In this document: in pieces, positions 29,276 to 38,641 of the stretch
How positions within the stretch are numbered: the first letter of the stretch is position 1
How the letters are laid out: the number at the start of each line of letters is the position of its first letter
Assembly: GCA_905221605.1 (NCBI GenBank)
Contig: CAJNDS010001613.1
Coordinates: 526,185-590,184 of the forward strand
Reading direction: 5' to 3'
Source: Symbiodinium natans
Taxonomy: Eukaryota > Sar > Dinophyceae > Suessiales > Symbiodiniaceae
Length of the DNA stretch: 64,000 nucleotides
The notes under the pieces: model-generated
The model's input: only the letters and a program-made list of their open reading frames with translations
The model's database searches: none
What the model was told of the DNA's origin: nothing
Position numbers and translations under genes: made by a program

Positions 29276-29348
29276 CTCCAGCGTGTATGCATCGCCGACG
29301 CCACGCGAAGCGATGACGGCGCAGGCGGGACAGACGCTGGGCTACTAA
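29276..29348 (+). CDS. Putative 3' terminal exon with stop
   Basis: CCTTTTTTTCTATAG| is the best polypyrimidine acceptor in the window. The frame after it reads SSVYASPTPREAMTAQAGQT then LGY and TAA at 29346-29348. The downstream DNA to 29560 carries only degenerate heptamers, fitting the end of a gene. Confidence 0.5.
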
Positions 29349-29602
29349 GCCTTACAGGCCTAAACCTTAACCCCTAAATCCTAAACCCTAATCCGTAACT
29401 CTGAACGTCCTTAGCTCTAAATCCTGAATCTTAAGCCCACAACCTTTTATAAGACACCCTGAAGCCTAGTCTGCCCAAGCAAGAATCCCGAGCCTCCTCT
29501 CGAGGTGCCTCAGACCCCAACGCCCTGAAGCCGATGGCTACGGTTTACCTTAAAGGACTCGACTTTAGGGTTCTTTAGGGTTTCGGGTTTAGGGTTTAGG
29601 GT

Positions 29603-29941
29603 TTGTCAATAATCCCCCTCAATGTTCCGAAAAAAGTGCTGGGATCCCGATTGCTATTCAGGGAACTTTCCTGGGATGGACAGGCGACGCAACCTGAAGA
29701 GGCAGCAGATGCGCCATACGCAATAGACCACCGGGGGGGGGGGGGGTGGGGGCAACATGAACGGAACCCTGGGAGCATCATCCGAGGGCCCAACAGTCTC
29801 GGAGAGCGCGTTTTTTATTCGGGAAGCTTCGCGGCGATAGACAACAGCTTGACGCTTGTCGGCACGGACGCAAAAGCAGTCAGATGTCTGAGAGCGCCGG
29901 CCTCAGTCAGAGAACAAGCGGCCGGCAGCACGCGTTGCTGA
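29603..29941 (+). CDS. Unassigned ORF, low confidence
   Basis: An open + frame of 112 codons ends in TGA 29939-29941. It includes REQAAGSTRC and GERVFYSGSFAAIDNS, which look protein-like, but it also translates a 13-G run (Gly-Gly-Gly-Gly-Trp), and the overlapping minus frame is nearly as open. No family recognised. Confidence 0.3.
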   Translation: MSIIPLNVPKKVLGSRLLFRELSWDGQATQPEEAADAPYAIDHRGGGGWGQHERNPGSIIRGPNSLGERVFYSGSFAAIDNSLTLVGTDAKAVRCLRAPASVREQAAGSTRC

Positions 29942-30059
29942 ACTTCTGTCCCAGGTTTTGTTCCCTAAGCTCTAAACCCTAAACCCTAAATCCTAAACCC
30001 GCAACCCTAAACCCTAAACCCTATACCCTAAACCCTAAGCCCTAAGCCCTAAACCCTAG

Positions 30060-30105
30060 CTGTGAGGGCCGCCAGGCTCTACGAATCCAGCAGGCAGCTT
30101 GTTAG
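30060..30105 (+). CDS. Putative exon (VRAARLYESSRQLV)
   Basis: The C-rich array itself ends in the acceptor CCCTAG|, and GTTAG|GTCCAA is the donor (2+42+2). The frame remains open to TGA at about 30174. G-rich units follow at 30190. Confidence 0.5.
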
Positions 30106-30274
30106 GTCCAAAGGCAGCTGGACGAGAGATTTCAGCAGGGAACGGAGCGCTGTCGCTGTGTGTTGAAGAGACGCTGTAACTATGGTGTTTCGGGTTTAGG
30201 GTGTAGGAAAATGGACATACATGGGGTCGCTCTATTCCACCCTACTGTATCTGCGGGGAGTTCCTGTTTAGGGG

Positions 30275-30996
30275 TTCAACCCTAAACCCTACAGAGCCTA
30301 AACCCTAAACCCTAAACCCTAAACCCTAAACCCTAAACCCTAAACCCTAAACCCTAAACCCTAAACCCTAAACCCTAACACCCTAAACCCTAAACCCTAA
30401 ACCCTAAACCCTAAACCCTAAACCCTAAACCCTAAACCTAAACCCTAAACCCTAAACCCTAAACCCTAAACCCCCTAAACCCTAAACCCTAAACCCTAAA
30501 CCCCAAACCCTAAACCCTAAACCCTAAACCCTAAACCCTACAGAGTTCAGGAGGGCGCCTGAATCCTCGCGCAGCCCGCAGAGACACCAAATGCTGTGAA
30601 GATCTCATCTGGGAGCTGAGCCCCGAAACCCTAAACCCTAAACCCGAAGCCCTAAATCCTAAACCCTAAACCCTAAACCCTAAACCCTAAACCCTAAACC
30701 CTAAACCCTAAACCCTAAACCCTAAACCCTAAACCCTAAACCCCAAACCCTAAACCCTAAACCCTAAACCCAGAACCCCAAGAGCCCCCAAAACTTGCTC
30801 AGAAAAAACTCCCAAAACACACCCCAAACTCTAAACCCCCACCAAAATCCTGTACACCCTAAACCCTAAACCCTAAACCCTAAGCCCTAAGCCCTAAGCA
30901 CTAAGCCCTAAGCCCTAAGCCCTAAGCCCTAAGCCCTAAGCCCTAAGCCCTAAGCCCTAAGCCCTAAGCCCTAAGCCCTAAACCCTAAACCCTAAA
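30275..30996. repeat. C-rich arrays including CCCTAAG block
   Basis: CCCTAAA 30295-30540, CCCTAAA 30625-30770, then a uniform CCCTAAG block 30880-30975. The gaps (30541-30620, 30775-30855) hold no supported exon. Confidence 0.93.
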
Positions 30997-31006
30997 CCTT
31001 AATCAG

Positions 31007-31056
31007 CAAAGCTTTCGAGCAGGTCCGAATTGCGCCGGGCCGCCTGATCCACACAG
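31007..31056 (+). CDS. Putative exon (KAFEQVRIAPGRLIHT)
   Basis: TTAATCAG| and CACACAG|GTGCCC bound 50 bp in one open frame. Strong donor. C-rich left, G-rich-like right. Confidence 0.55.
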
Positions 31057-31349
31057 GTGCCCTTTTGTTGTTTGGGGGGCCCCGCGGGTTCAGGATTTAG
31101 GTTGTTTTGGGTTTTTATGGTCAGAGCTTGGATTGGATACACCCTAAACTTTACCCTTAAACTAGACCAGGTTGTGGGGGTCTTAGGAGGCTTTTGGGGT
31201 TGTGGATAGTGGGGGGGGGGGGGGGGGTCGGATGGGCCTTGAAACCAAATCCCGAACCCCAAACCCTAAACCCCAAACCCTAAACCCTAAACCCCAAACC
31301 CCAAACCCTAAACCCCAAACCCTAAACCCTACACCCTAACCCCCCAAAG

Positions 31350-31410
31350 CCTTCCGAGCTACGGAAGCCCTTGGGAGAGTTCCACACAGTCGGCGCCCGC
31401 CTCGACCTTG
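31350..31410 (+). CDS. Putative exon (PSELRKPLGEFHTVGARLDL)
   Basis: CCCAAAG| precedes and CTTG|GCTCCC (GC donor) follows 61 bp. C-rich arrays on both sides. An alternative Arg/Pro-rich frame is less convincing. Confidence 0.45.
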
Positions 31411-31412
31411 GC

Positions 31413-31592
31413 TCCCTAAACCCTAAACCCTAAACCCTAAACCCTAAACCCTAAACCCTAAACCCTAAACCCTAAACCCCAAACCCTAAACCCTAAACCC
31501 TAAACCCTAAACCCTAAACCCTAAACCCTAAACCCTAAGCCCTAAAGCCTAAACCCCAAACCCCAAACCCTAAACCCTAAACCCCAAACCCC
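31413..31592. repeat. C-rich array with CCCCAAA mixture
   Basis: CCCTAAA with interspersed CCCCAAA. The following 31595-31970 is non-repeat or G-rich degenerate DNA without a supported gene. Confidence 0.93.
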
Positions 31593-32060
31593 AAGAGGAG
31601 TGACATCGTTTGCTTAGATGCAAAACCTGCCGTGTCGTAGACAATGCTACTACTGAAGGACTCGAGGCTGTGTGAGGCAGTTTGGTGTGGGCGTTCTAGA
31701 TGAATCCAATGGTGATGGGCAATGTTTAGGTTTTAGGGTTTAGGCCTGTGCAGGCTTTACGGGTTTAGGGTTTAGGGTTTAGGGTTTAGGTTTAACGGCT
31801 TAACGGTTTAGGTTTCAGCTCACCTTTCTTGCAGGTTAGTTATCATGGGGATAGCACAGGGAGCCCACGGGGGTGTAGCGGGTTGAGGGCTTAGTGTCGA
31901 GAGGCCCAGGGTTTCTGCTCAAAAAGGATAGAGTTGGGGTTGTTAGGTTCGAGGTGGCTAAGTTCTTAGGTCTGGCCCTAAACCATAAACCCTAACCCTT
32001 CCTAAACCCTAAAACCCTTCAGCCCTAAAACCTTGGCACGCTTAGGGTCATGTCTTCCAG

Positions 32061-32101
32061 GTGGGAGCGTGGTCGACACTGCGTCCGACGCGACTGTGCA
32101 G
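32061..32101 (+). CDS. Putative exon or terminal exon (GSVVDTASDATVQ)
   Basis: GTCTTCCAG| acceptor. The frame ends at TAG 32105-32107, or leaves at CAG|GACTAG if a GA donor is used. Short G-rich patch follows. Confidence 0.4.
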
Positions 32102-32124
32102 GACTAGAGTTTAGGGTTTGGGGA

Positions 32125-32555
32125 CCCTAAACCCTAAACCCTAAACCCTAAACCCAAAACCCTATATAAACCCTAAACCCTAAACCCCAAACCCGAAACC
32201 CGAAACCCGAAACCCGAAACCCTAAACCCTAAACCCTAACCCCTAAACCCTAAACCCTAAACCCTAAACCCTAAACCCTAAACCCTAAACCCTAAACCCT
32301 AAACCCTAAACCCTAAACCCTAAAACTAAACCCTAAACCCTAAACCCTTAAACCCACTAAACCCTAAACCCTTAAACCCTAAACCCTAAACCCTAAACCC
32401 TAAACCCTAAACCCTAAACCCTAAACCCTAAACCCTAAACCCTAAACCCTAAACCCTAAACCCTAAACCCTAAACCCTAAACCCTAAACCCTAAACCCTA
32501 AACCCTAAACCCTAAACCCTAAACCCCAACCCTAAACCCTAAACCCTAAACCCTA
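32125..32555. repeat. Long C-rich CCCTAAA array
   Basis: About 430 bp, the longest mostly perfect array in the window, with CCCGAAA and CCCTTAAA variants. Another C-rich patch is at 32615-32697. Confidence 0.96.
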
Positions 32556-32705
32556 TTAGCATGTGGGCGTTAGGTTTAGGGGAAGCTCTCGACTTTTCAA
32601 ACCCAAGAGCCCGGGGCCCTAAGCCCTAAGCCCTAAACCTAAACCCTAAACCCTAAACCCTAAACCCTAAACCCTAAACCCTAAGCCCTAAACCCCTAGA
32701 GCCAG

Positions 32706-32832
32706 GACACACCGAGAGGGCTCTGCTTTCCATCCCTGGTATTTGCTGGACACAGGCCCTGAGTTTGCTTCTTTTTGGTTGGGCAACGGCTTTATTGCTG
32801 TGCATTGTTCAGGGCTGCTTCTGGTCTGGTGA
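32706..32832 (+). CDS. Putative exon or terminal exon (127 bp)
   Basis: GAGCCAG| then THREGSAFHPWYLLDTGPEF and ASFWLGNGFIAVHCSG, to TGA at 32830-32832. A GC donor (ACACAG|GCCCTG) at 32755 could end it earlier. Aromatic-rich, protein-like. C-rich arrays both sides. Confidence 0.45.
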
Positions 32833-32983
32833 CGAAGAGAGTCCCCAAACCCTAAACCCCAAACCCTAAACCCTAAACCACTAAACCCTAAACCACTAAA
32901 CCCTAAACCCTAAACCCTAAACCACTAAACCCTAAACCCTAAGCCCTAAACCTCGAAGTGCTTGTCGCCCCCTTCCTGCGCAG

Positions 32984-33026
32984 GCAAGCAGTCTCTGCTG
33001 CAGTCTGGTCTCCCGATGGGCATCAG
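32984..33026 (+). CDS. WD40 exon: first part of a blade
   Basis: CTGCGCAG| acceptor and CATCAG|GCAGCA (GC donor) bound 43 bp (1+42+0). Translation QAVSAAVWSPDGHQ is the strand b-c part of a WD40 repeat (the V-x-W-SPDG signature). Joined in phase to 34003-34035 it gives a complete-looking blade core. WD40 propellers are protein-interaction scaffolds; the partner cannot be told. C-rich heptamers left and right. Confidence 0.7.
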
Positions 33027-33124
33027 GCAGCACCCACGAAACCCTCAGCCCCTAAAACCCTAACCGTTAAAGCCCAGAAGCCCAAACCCCCAAAGCCCTG
33101 TAGTCCCTAAAAACACTAGACCTC

Positions 33125-33300
33125 AAAGCCGTAAACCCTAACCCTAAACCATAAAACCTAAACCCTAAACCCTAAACCCTAAACCCTAAACCCTAAACGC
33201 TAAACCCTAAACCCTAAACCCTAAACCCTAAACCCTAAACCCGAAACCCTAAACCCTAAACCCTAAACCCTAAACCCTACACCCTAAACCCCAAACCGAT
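33125..33300. repeat. C-rich CCCTAAA array
   Basis: CCCTAAA with a few variants. An earlier degenerate patch spans 33040-33120. Confidence 0.94.
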
Positions 33301-33436
33301 TCCTTGCACCTAAACCCTAAATCCATTTCCTGCATGGCCAAAGGCCATGAGCAAGCCATGGTATCTTGTTTAGGATTCAACCTTTGGGCCTGTGGGTTTC
33401 GGGTAAGGGTGGTTAGGGCCGCAAGACCTATACCCT

Positions 33437-33930
33437 ATGCTCCATTCATTATATACGTTATATATGCACTACTGAGCACATGAATACTTGCATACAAATA
33501 CAATGTGTATTTCTATACATTATATTATACTGTATTATATGACATTGCATAATCTAATATAATATAATGTTACATTTATATTTATATTTATATTTATATT
33601 TATATTTATATTTATATTCATATTTATATTTGTATTATACTGATGTTTATATTGATATTTATATTTATAGTTCTATTTATATATTATACTATATTACATT
33701 ATATTATATTTTATTATATTCTATTCTATTCTATTCTATTCTATTATATTATATTATATTATACTATATTATATTATATTATATATTATATTATATTATA
33801 TTATCTTATATTATTTTATGTTATATCATGTTATATTATGTTATATTATATTTTAGTACATTTTCTGAGACATGTATATATACATAATATACATACATAC
33901 ATACATACATACATACATAAACCCTGCAGC
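33437..33930. repeat. AT-rich microsatellite island
   Basis: Successive blocks of TTTATA, TATTC/TATAT, and (ACAT)n at 33893-33920. Its composition is extreme against the GC-balanced surroundings. The Tyr/Leu/Ile ORFs across it are repeat products. It lies within the intron between the two WD40 exons. Confidence 0.95.
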
Positions 33931-34002
33931 TGCGGTGTGAGCGGTTTAGGATTAGGGTAGCTACCCCCCCCCCCCCCCCCCCGAATGGAGCCCCCACGGC
34001 AG

Positions 34003-34035
34003 GTGGTAACAGCCAGCCAGGATGGCACAGCCAAG
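34003..34035 (+). CDS. WD40 exon: second part of a blade (VVTASQDGTAK)
   Basis: A 19-C run and CACGGCAG| precede; CCAAG|GCGGGC (GC donor) follows, giving 33 bp in phase 0. The sequence is the classic strand c-d portion of a WD40 repeat (VVTAS-DGTAK-W/V). Exon 32984-33026 ends in phase 0 and supplies the preceding part. An alternative is read-through to TAG at about 34063. Confidence 0.7.
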
Positions 34036-34169
34036 GCGGGCGGTCTCTTTCTCCTGGGGCTTTGGCGTTCCTAGACGGTCTCCTAAGACAAAGCCTGAAA
34101 CCCCGAAACCTTATAATTTCCCTAAACCCTGAGACCGGTTTTAGTTGGGTCACAGACTTTCTGTCAGGG

Positions 34170-34275
34170 GGTTAGGAAACCGACTGCGCGGATTCTGGAA
34201 TGCACAGCACGCTTGGGAGGTAAAATTAATCTCGCGGAACCTCGAGCCTTGAGATTCTGGAATGCGCATGACTTA
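34170..34275. repeat. Two-copy short direct repeat
   Basis: GATTCTGGAATGC occurs at 34191 and 34253. The surrounding interval 34070-34340 has no supported exon. Confidence 0.6.
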
Positions 34276-34463
34276 ATGCCCCCAAGTTCGTGCCAAAGAT
34301 TGATGGGTTCAGGGCTTTGGCGTTTTGGGGTTGAGGGTCTAAATCTTAAACTCCAAGCCCTAAACCCCAAACCCTAAACCCTAAACCCCAAAACCCAAAC
34401 CCCAAACCCTACAAAACCTTAACCCTAAACCCTGTACCCGATGGATATGTATGCCCCCTGCAG

Positions 34464-34518
34464 CTTTCTTCGCTCCCTGGACCAGCTCCAACAGCCACAG
34501 ACCCTTCGGTCCCAACAG
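34464..34518 (+). CDS. Putative exon, Gln-rich (FLRSLDQLQQPQTLRSQQ)
   Basis: CCCCCTGCAG| and CCAACAG|GTTTCG bound 55 bp (1+54+0). Excellent acceptor and donor. C-rich left, G-rich right. Confidence 0.6.
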
Positions 34519-34519
34519 G

Positions 34520-34655
34520 TTTCGGGCTTTGGGTTTAGGCTTTAGGGTTTACGGGTTTAGGGTTTGGGGTTTAGGGTTTGGGGTTTAGGGTTTGGGGTTT
34601 GGGGTTTAGGGTTTGGGGTTAGGGTTTAGGGTTTGGGGTTTAGGGTTTAGGGTCG
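34520..34655. repeat. G-rich TTTAGGG/TTTGGGG array
   Basis: Mixed units. The following 34655-34862 has open frames on the minus strand (for example LGGRHPVLSYDIDPHKKG) but no clear borders, so it is uncalled. Confidence 0.92.
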
Positions 34656-34862
34656 CCAAAATGCCCTTCTTGTGGGGGTCTATGTCGTAGGATAGTACAG
34701 GGTGGCGGCCCCCCAACGCAATCCCCAGATTGAAAAAGGTCAAATGAGCCCATACTGTTGGTGAAGCTAGCATTCGCAACTTCCTGTACGCCACGTCCTC
34801 CGTTCATGCCTGTATACCTTGTGCTCTTCCACCATTTGCCGGGTCTTGTAAGAAGCTTCAGC

Positions 34863-35130
34863 AACCCTAAACCCTGAACCCTGAACCCTAAGCCCTAAAC
34901 CCTAAACCCTCGACCAAGAAAACCCTCGACCAAAAACTTGAACCCAGAACCAAAACGCCCGAACCTTGAACCCTGAGCCGGAAGTTCCAAACCTTGAGAA
35001 CCCCAAAACCCCAAAGCCTTGAACCCCAAACCCTAAACCCCAAACCCGAAACCCGAAACCCCAAACCCTAAGCCCTGAACCCGAAACCCGAAACCCGAAA
35101 TCCTAAACCCTGAGCCCTAAACCTTGAAAA
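34863..35130. repeat. C-rich degenerate heptamers
   Basis: CCCTAAA, CCCGAAA and CCTTGAA mixtures. No gene. Confidence 0.88.
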
Positions 35131-35141
35131 AACCCGGCAAG

Positions 35142-35187
35142 AGAGAGGTTTGGAATGCTGCTACCGGCCATTGCGCGCCGGCCCTGG
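35142..35187 (+). CDS. Putative small exon (ERFGMLLPAIARRPW)
   Basis: One of several AG positions in CAAGAGAGAG starts it; it ends at CCTGG|GTCTGT. C-rich left, G-rich right. The start is uncertain. Confidence 0.4.
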
Positions 35188-35255
35188 GTCTGTTTAGGGT
35201 TTAGGGTGTTTAGGAGGGTGCAGTTTCTGGTGCCTTAAGGTGGGGATAGAGTGAC

Positions 35256-35445
35256 CCAAAACCCTAACCCTGAACCCTAACCCTGAACCCTGAACCCTAA
35301 ACCCTAAACCCTAAACCCTAAACCCTAAACCCTAAACCCTAAACCTTAAACCCTAAACCCTAAACCCTGAACCCTAAACCCTAAACCCTAAACCCTAAAC
35401 CCTAAACCCTAAACCCTAAACCCTAAACCCTAAACCCAGACCCTA
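35256..35445. repeat. C-rich CCCTAAA array
   Basis: CCCTAAA with CCCTGAA at its 5' end. Confidence 0.95.
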
Positions 35446-35463
35446 AGTTTTCCTATCTTGGAG

Positions 35464-35513
35464 CTTCGGTCCCTCGGCTCATCGGGCCGCTCTCCATGTC
35501 AGAGATCCCCTGA
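35464..35513 (+). CDS. Putative exon or terminal exon (SVPRLIGPLSMSEIP)
   Basis: TATCTTGGAG| acceptor. The frame closes at TGA 35511-35513 unless a GA donor (GTCA|GAGATC) is used. C-rich left, G-rich right. Confidence 0.4.
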
Positions 35514-35524
35514 AACCTGGAGCC

Positions 35525-35605
35525 AGGGTTTAGGGTGTAGGGTTTAGGGTTTAGGGTTTAGGGTTTAGGGTTTAGGGTTTAGGGTTTAGGGTTTAGGGTT
35601 TAGGG
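35525..35605. repeat. G-rich TTTAGGG array
   Basis: Nearly perfect. It ends where the GC-rich island begins. Confidence 0.95.
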
Positions 35606-36540
35606 TGTTCCAAAGTGCCGCGGTCCCGACCCGCGCCAGGGGCGGGTCGGGCCACCTCGGTGCAGCGGATCCCACCCCATCCACCCAAACTACCGCCTTT
35701 TTCGGGTTTAGAGCGGTCTACCCTCCACAGCCCCCCCTATCAAGGGGGCTTACACCTCGAGTCTCCCCGCTGGCCGGGGTGGGACGTGTTGACTGCTGCT
35801 GTTGCTTGAGCCTATACACTTTCCTGGATCAACAGGGAGCGGGACAATCTGTTTCACCCATACTGTGTTTAAGACACCCTCAAGCCCAATTCCGGACCCA
35901 AGCTCATTCATATGGCAGAATGGCGAGGGCCAAGCGCGGAAGGCCCGGCCACCCGCTGGCGCAAGGGCTTCTCTGGCCCAGCTTGGTCTTTGTTGACAGG
36001 ACCTCCTATGCTGGGGTCGCGCGTCTTGGGCCCGGCCTCCCCACCGACCGGGGTCGCGCAAGGGCCGGCGGCGGGCAACCCTGGCGGGCGGCGACCCTGG
36101 CGGGGCGTGGCGGGGGCAACCCTGGCAATAGCAAGGGCAACGCAAGGGCAGCCCCGGTGGGGGCAACCCCGCTGGCGGGGGCAACCCCGGCATGGGCAAG
36201 GGCCCTTCCCGCATCTGGGGCCCATATGGCACAAGAAGCCCTGCTCGGCAACAAAACAACACTTCATAGAGAAGGACGACGAAGCCTCGCCAGCGCGCGA
36301 GGAGGACGAGGCCGTCGCAGAGAAGGTGCACAATTCCTGAGTAGGCGACATGAGGAGGCGTGGAACCCTGACAGGGCAACCTGGCGAGGGCAATGTCACC
36401 CTGGTCAACCCTGGCGGAACCCTGCCAAGGGCAACCCTAACTCGGCGGCAACCCTGGCGGGGGCAACGCTGGTGGGGGCCAGCCCTGGTGGGGGCAACCC
36501 TGGCAGGGGTAAAACTGGGCAACCCGGCGGGGTTGCGATA
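35606..36540. repeat. GC-rich island with 15-bp repeat, part 1
   Basis: Begins with a GC-rich inverted repeat (CCCGACCCG / CGGGTCGGG, 35625-35651). From about 36075 it is built of degenerate GGCGGGGGCAACCCT units. A 326-codon + frame (35605-36585) and 204-209-codon minus frames span it; their Gly/Ala/Pro repeats follow the DNA period, so I do not call them genes. The block GGGCCCGGCCTCCCC with CCGGGGTCGCGC (36026-36058) recurs near 37675-37705. Confidence 0.8.
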
Positions 36541-36930
36541 GAAACCATTAAAACTACTGGACGTCTTAATTTAAAAATAGAATGACATTGAAAGACTTCT
36601 CATAAAGTAAAATAGGATGAAGATGGAAGTAAATAAGAGAATGAATCCTGCATTTTTATTTGGTACAGCTTTTCACATAGCATATTGGCATAAGAAATAC
36701 CATTCAGGTACGATATGTAAAGGAGTAAGTAATCCACATGCTTCTAATGCATTATCTGGATGTGAGAAAGAAGAGAAGCCGAAATGAATTTGAAGAAGAT
36801 ATAGATAGAGAATTAATATCTTTCCATAGAAACCTTTACTAATAATGAAAGGAAAAATGCTATTTTATTATTAGTGGGATTCCTTAAGGAATATTAGAAG
36901 ATAGAAAATGTAGCTTAAAAATATGAAAAA
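36541..36930. other. AT-rich insert inside the 15-bp repeat array
   Basis: Roughly 390 bp of about one-third GC, flanked directly by GGCGGGG(TTG) on the left and GGCGGGGGCAACC on the right. It has no heptamers and no GC repeat. Composition, sharp edges and a short ORF mark it as foreign to its setting: an inserted element, organelle-derived or viral-type DNA are all possible. Confidence 0.8.
36617..36787 (+). CDS. Hypothetical 56-codon ORF in AT-rich insert
   Basis: ATG at 36617, TGA at 36785-36787. The protein includes NPAFLFGTAFHIAYWHKKYH, His/Tyr/Trp-rich, with A/T-rich third positions unlike every other coding segment here. No family recognised. It may be an intact small gene, an exon, or chance in AT-rich DNA. 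Too short for the listed ORF cutoff, so easily missed. Confidence 0.3.
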   Translation: MKMEVNKRMNPAFLFGTAFHIAYWHKKYHSGTICKGVSNPHASNALSGCEKEEKPK

Positions 36931-37217
36931 TGGCGGGGGCAACCCTGGCGGGGGCAACTCTGGCGGGGGCAACCCTGGCGGGGGCAACCCTGGCGGGGGC
37001 AACCCTGGCAGGGGCAACCCTGGCGGGGGCAACCCTGGCGGGGGCAACCCTGGCGGGGGCAACCCTGGCGGGGGCAACTCTGGCGGGGGCAACCCTGGCG
37101 GGGGCAACCCTGGCCCTGGGGCAACCCTGCGGGGGCAACCCTGGCGGGGGCAACCTGCCCTGGCGGGGGCAACCCTGGCGGGGGCAACCCTGGCGGGGGC
37201 AACCCTGGCGGGGGCAA
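36931..37217. repeat. 15-bp tandem array GGCGGGGGCAACCCT, part 2
   Basis: About 19 nearly perfect units. All six frames give Gly/Ala/Pro repeat ORFs (127-132 codons on the minus strand), which are artefacts of a period divisible by three. Confidence 0.97.
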
Positions 37218-37361
37218 GTGAGGTATAAACGTATGTGTATATATATATATACAAAAAAATACATATATGTCTGGAGTCTCAAAGGAGCTGAGGGGGCCCA
37301 CTAATGGAGAATTTTGGCAGGGCTTCATAGAGAAGCCTGAATAGGCGAGGCCAATTCCGGG

Positions 37362-37660
37362 GACCAACTGGCGGGGGCAACCTGGCGGGGCAACCGTGGT
37401 GAGGGCAACCCTGGCGCAACCCTGGCGGGGGCAACCCTGGCGGGGGCAACCCTGGTGGGGGCAACCCTGGCGGGGGCAACCCTGGGCAACCCTGGGCAAC
37501 CCTGGTGGGGGCAACCTGGTGGGGGCCATTTGGCGAACCCTGGCGGGGGCAACCCTTACGAGGGCAACCCGGGCAAGGGCAACCCAACCCTGGGGGGCAA
37601 ACCTGGCGGGGCCAACCCTGACAGGAAACAACCGGGCGGGGGCAAGCCTGGCAGGGGCGC
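37362..37660. repeat. 15-bp tandem array, part 3, degenerate
   Basis: GGCGGGGGCAACCCT units with CTGGTGGGG and CTGGGCAAC variants. Between parts 2 and 3 (37218-37361) lies AT-rich DNA with a (TA)n run and CTTCATAGAGAAG, which also occurs at 36262 in part 1. Confidence 0.9.
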
Positions 37661-37751
37661 AACGGCTTCTTAGGCCCGACCTCCCCCACCGGGGTCGCGC
37701 GTCGGGGGTTTAGGGTTAATCCATTATTACATTGTGCCCTATGGCTAGCAG

Positions 37752-37855
37752 GGATGCATCAGGTGTGGCAAGCTCGATCTGCTTGGCAAAGCAAGCAGAT
37801 CTCGAAGCGGTAGCGTTCAGTTGTACCGGCCGCCGCCTGGCGCGGGCGGCCTATG
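37752..37855 (+). CDS. WD40 exon: blade part (ADLEAVAFSCTGRRLARAA)
   Basis: GGCTAGCAG| acceptor; donor TATG|GTTTAG (104 bp) or GCG|GCCTAT 7 bp earlier. The frame reads DASGVASSICLAKQ then the WD40-like core AVAFSCTGRRLARAA, matching the V-x-FS-x-x-GRRLA pattern. With 32984, 34003 and 38642 it supports one WD-repeat gene over 33-39 kb. A G-rich array follows. Confidence 0.6.
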
Positions 37856-37857
37856 GT

Positions 37858-37995
37858 TTAGGGTTTAGGGTTTGGGGATTAAGCAAGTTTGGGTTTAGGG
37901 TTTAGGGTTTAGGGTTTAGGGTTTAGGGTTCAGGGTTCAGGGTTTAGGGTTTAGGGTTTAGGGTTTAGGGTTTAGGGTTTAGGGTTTAGGGTTGA
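37858..37995. repeat. G-rich TTTAGGG array
   Basis: TTTAGGG with two CAGGG variants. The array provides the donor of the preceding exon. Confidence 0.95.
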
Positions 37996-38282
37996 GGAAC
38001 TTTGTCTCTTTGGTGTCGGTGACGGTGGAAACGAACTGTGTGGTCTTGCCATTATGCCGTGGGATTGAGCTCTGGGTTGGGCGCTTTCGCAGCACGTGGC
38101 AGAGGCCGCACGGCTTGTGCGCCTGTTTATTCGGACTGACAGCATGTTGCCCTAAAGAAAAGCAGCCGAATACGTGGTGGCCTTTTGCATTCATCGCGCA
38201 ACTTGCGCATGATTCTTGGTTTGTTTGGGCTGGGGTTTGGTTCTATAGACCAAGCCCCCGTAAAGCCCTTAACGCCCCCTAA
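37996..38282. other. Non-repeat interval open on both strands
   Basis: A + frame (to 38282, ...GIELWVGRFRSTWQRPHG...) and a minus frame (GHHVFGCFSLGQHAVSPNK...) are both open over about 200 bp. One may be coding, but the strand cannot be chosen by eye. Confidence 0.3.
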
Positions 38283-38398
38283 GATCGCCAAAAGCCCTAA
38301 ACCCCAACCTTGCCAAGGAGAAAGCCAAGGTTGTGGAACCACCCTCCACCCTCAACGGATACTAACTCTGAGGGTCCATGTACCCAAATAGGGAATAC

Positions 38399-38610
38399 TA
38401 AAGCCTAAAGCCTAAAGCCTAAAGCCTAAAGCCTAAAGCCTAAAGCCTAAAGCCTAAAGCCTAAAGCCTAAAGCCTAAAGCCTAAAGCCTAAAGCCTAAA
38501 GCCTAAAGCCTGAAGCCTGAAGCCTAAAGCCTGAAGCCTAAAGCCTAAAGCCTAAAGCCTAAAGCCTGAAGCCTGAAGCCTGAAGCCTAAAGCCTGAAGC
38601 CTGAACCCTG
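38399..38610. repeat. C-rich variant array CCTAAAG/CCTGAAG
   Basis: About 29 units of the same variant as 20365-20472. The 3' part mixes CCTGAAG. Confidence 0.96.
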
Positions 38611-38641
38611 AACCCAAAACCCTAAACCCTGACCTGCCCAG

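Noticed and set aside
33567-34153. 105-106-codon Tyr/Leu/Ile-rich ORFs
   Set aside because: Products of TTTATA and TATTC microsatellites.
35605-37713. Long ORFs up to 326 codons (Gly/Ala/Pro-rich, collagen-like)
   Set aside because: The 15-bp repeat is open in all frames because its period is a multiple of three; several mutually exclusive ORFs are equally long on both strands.
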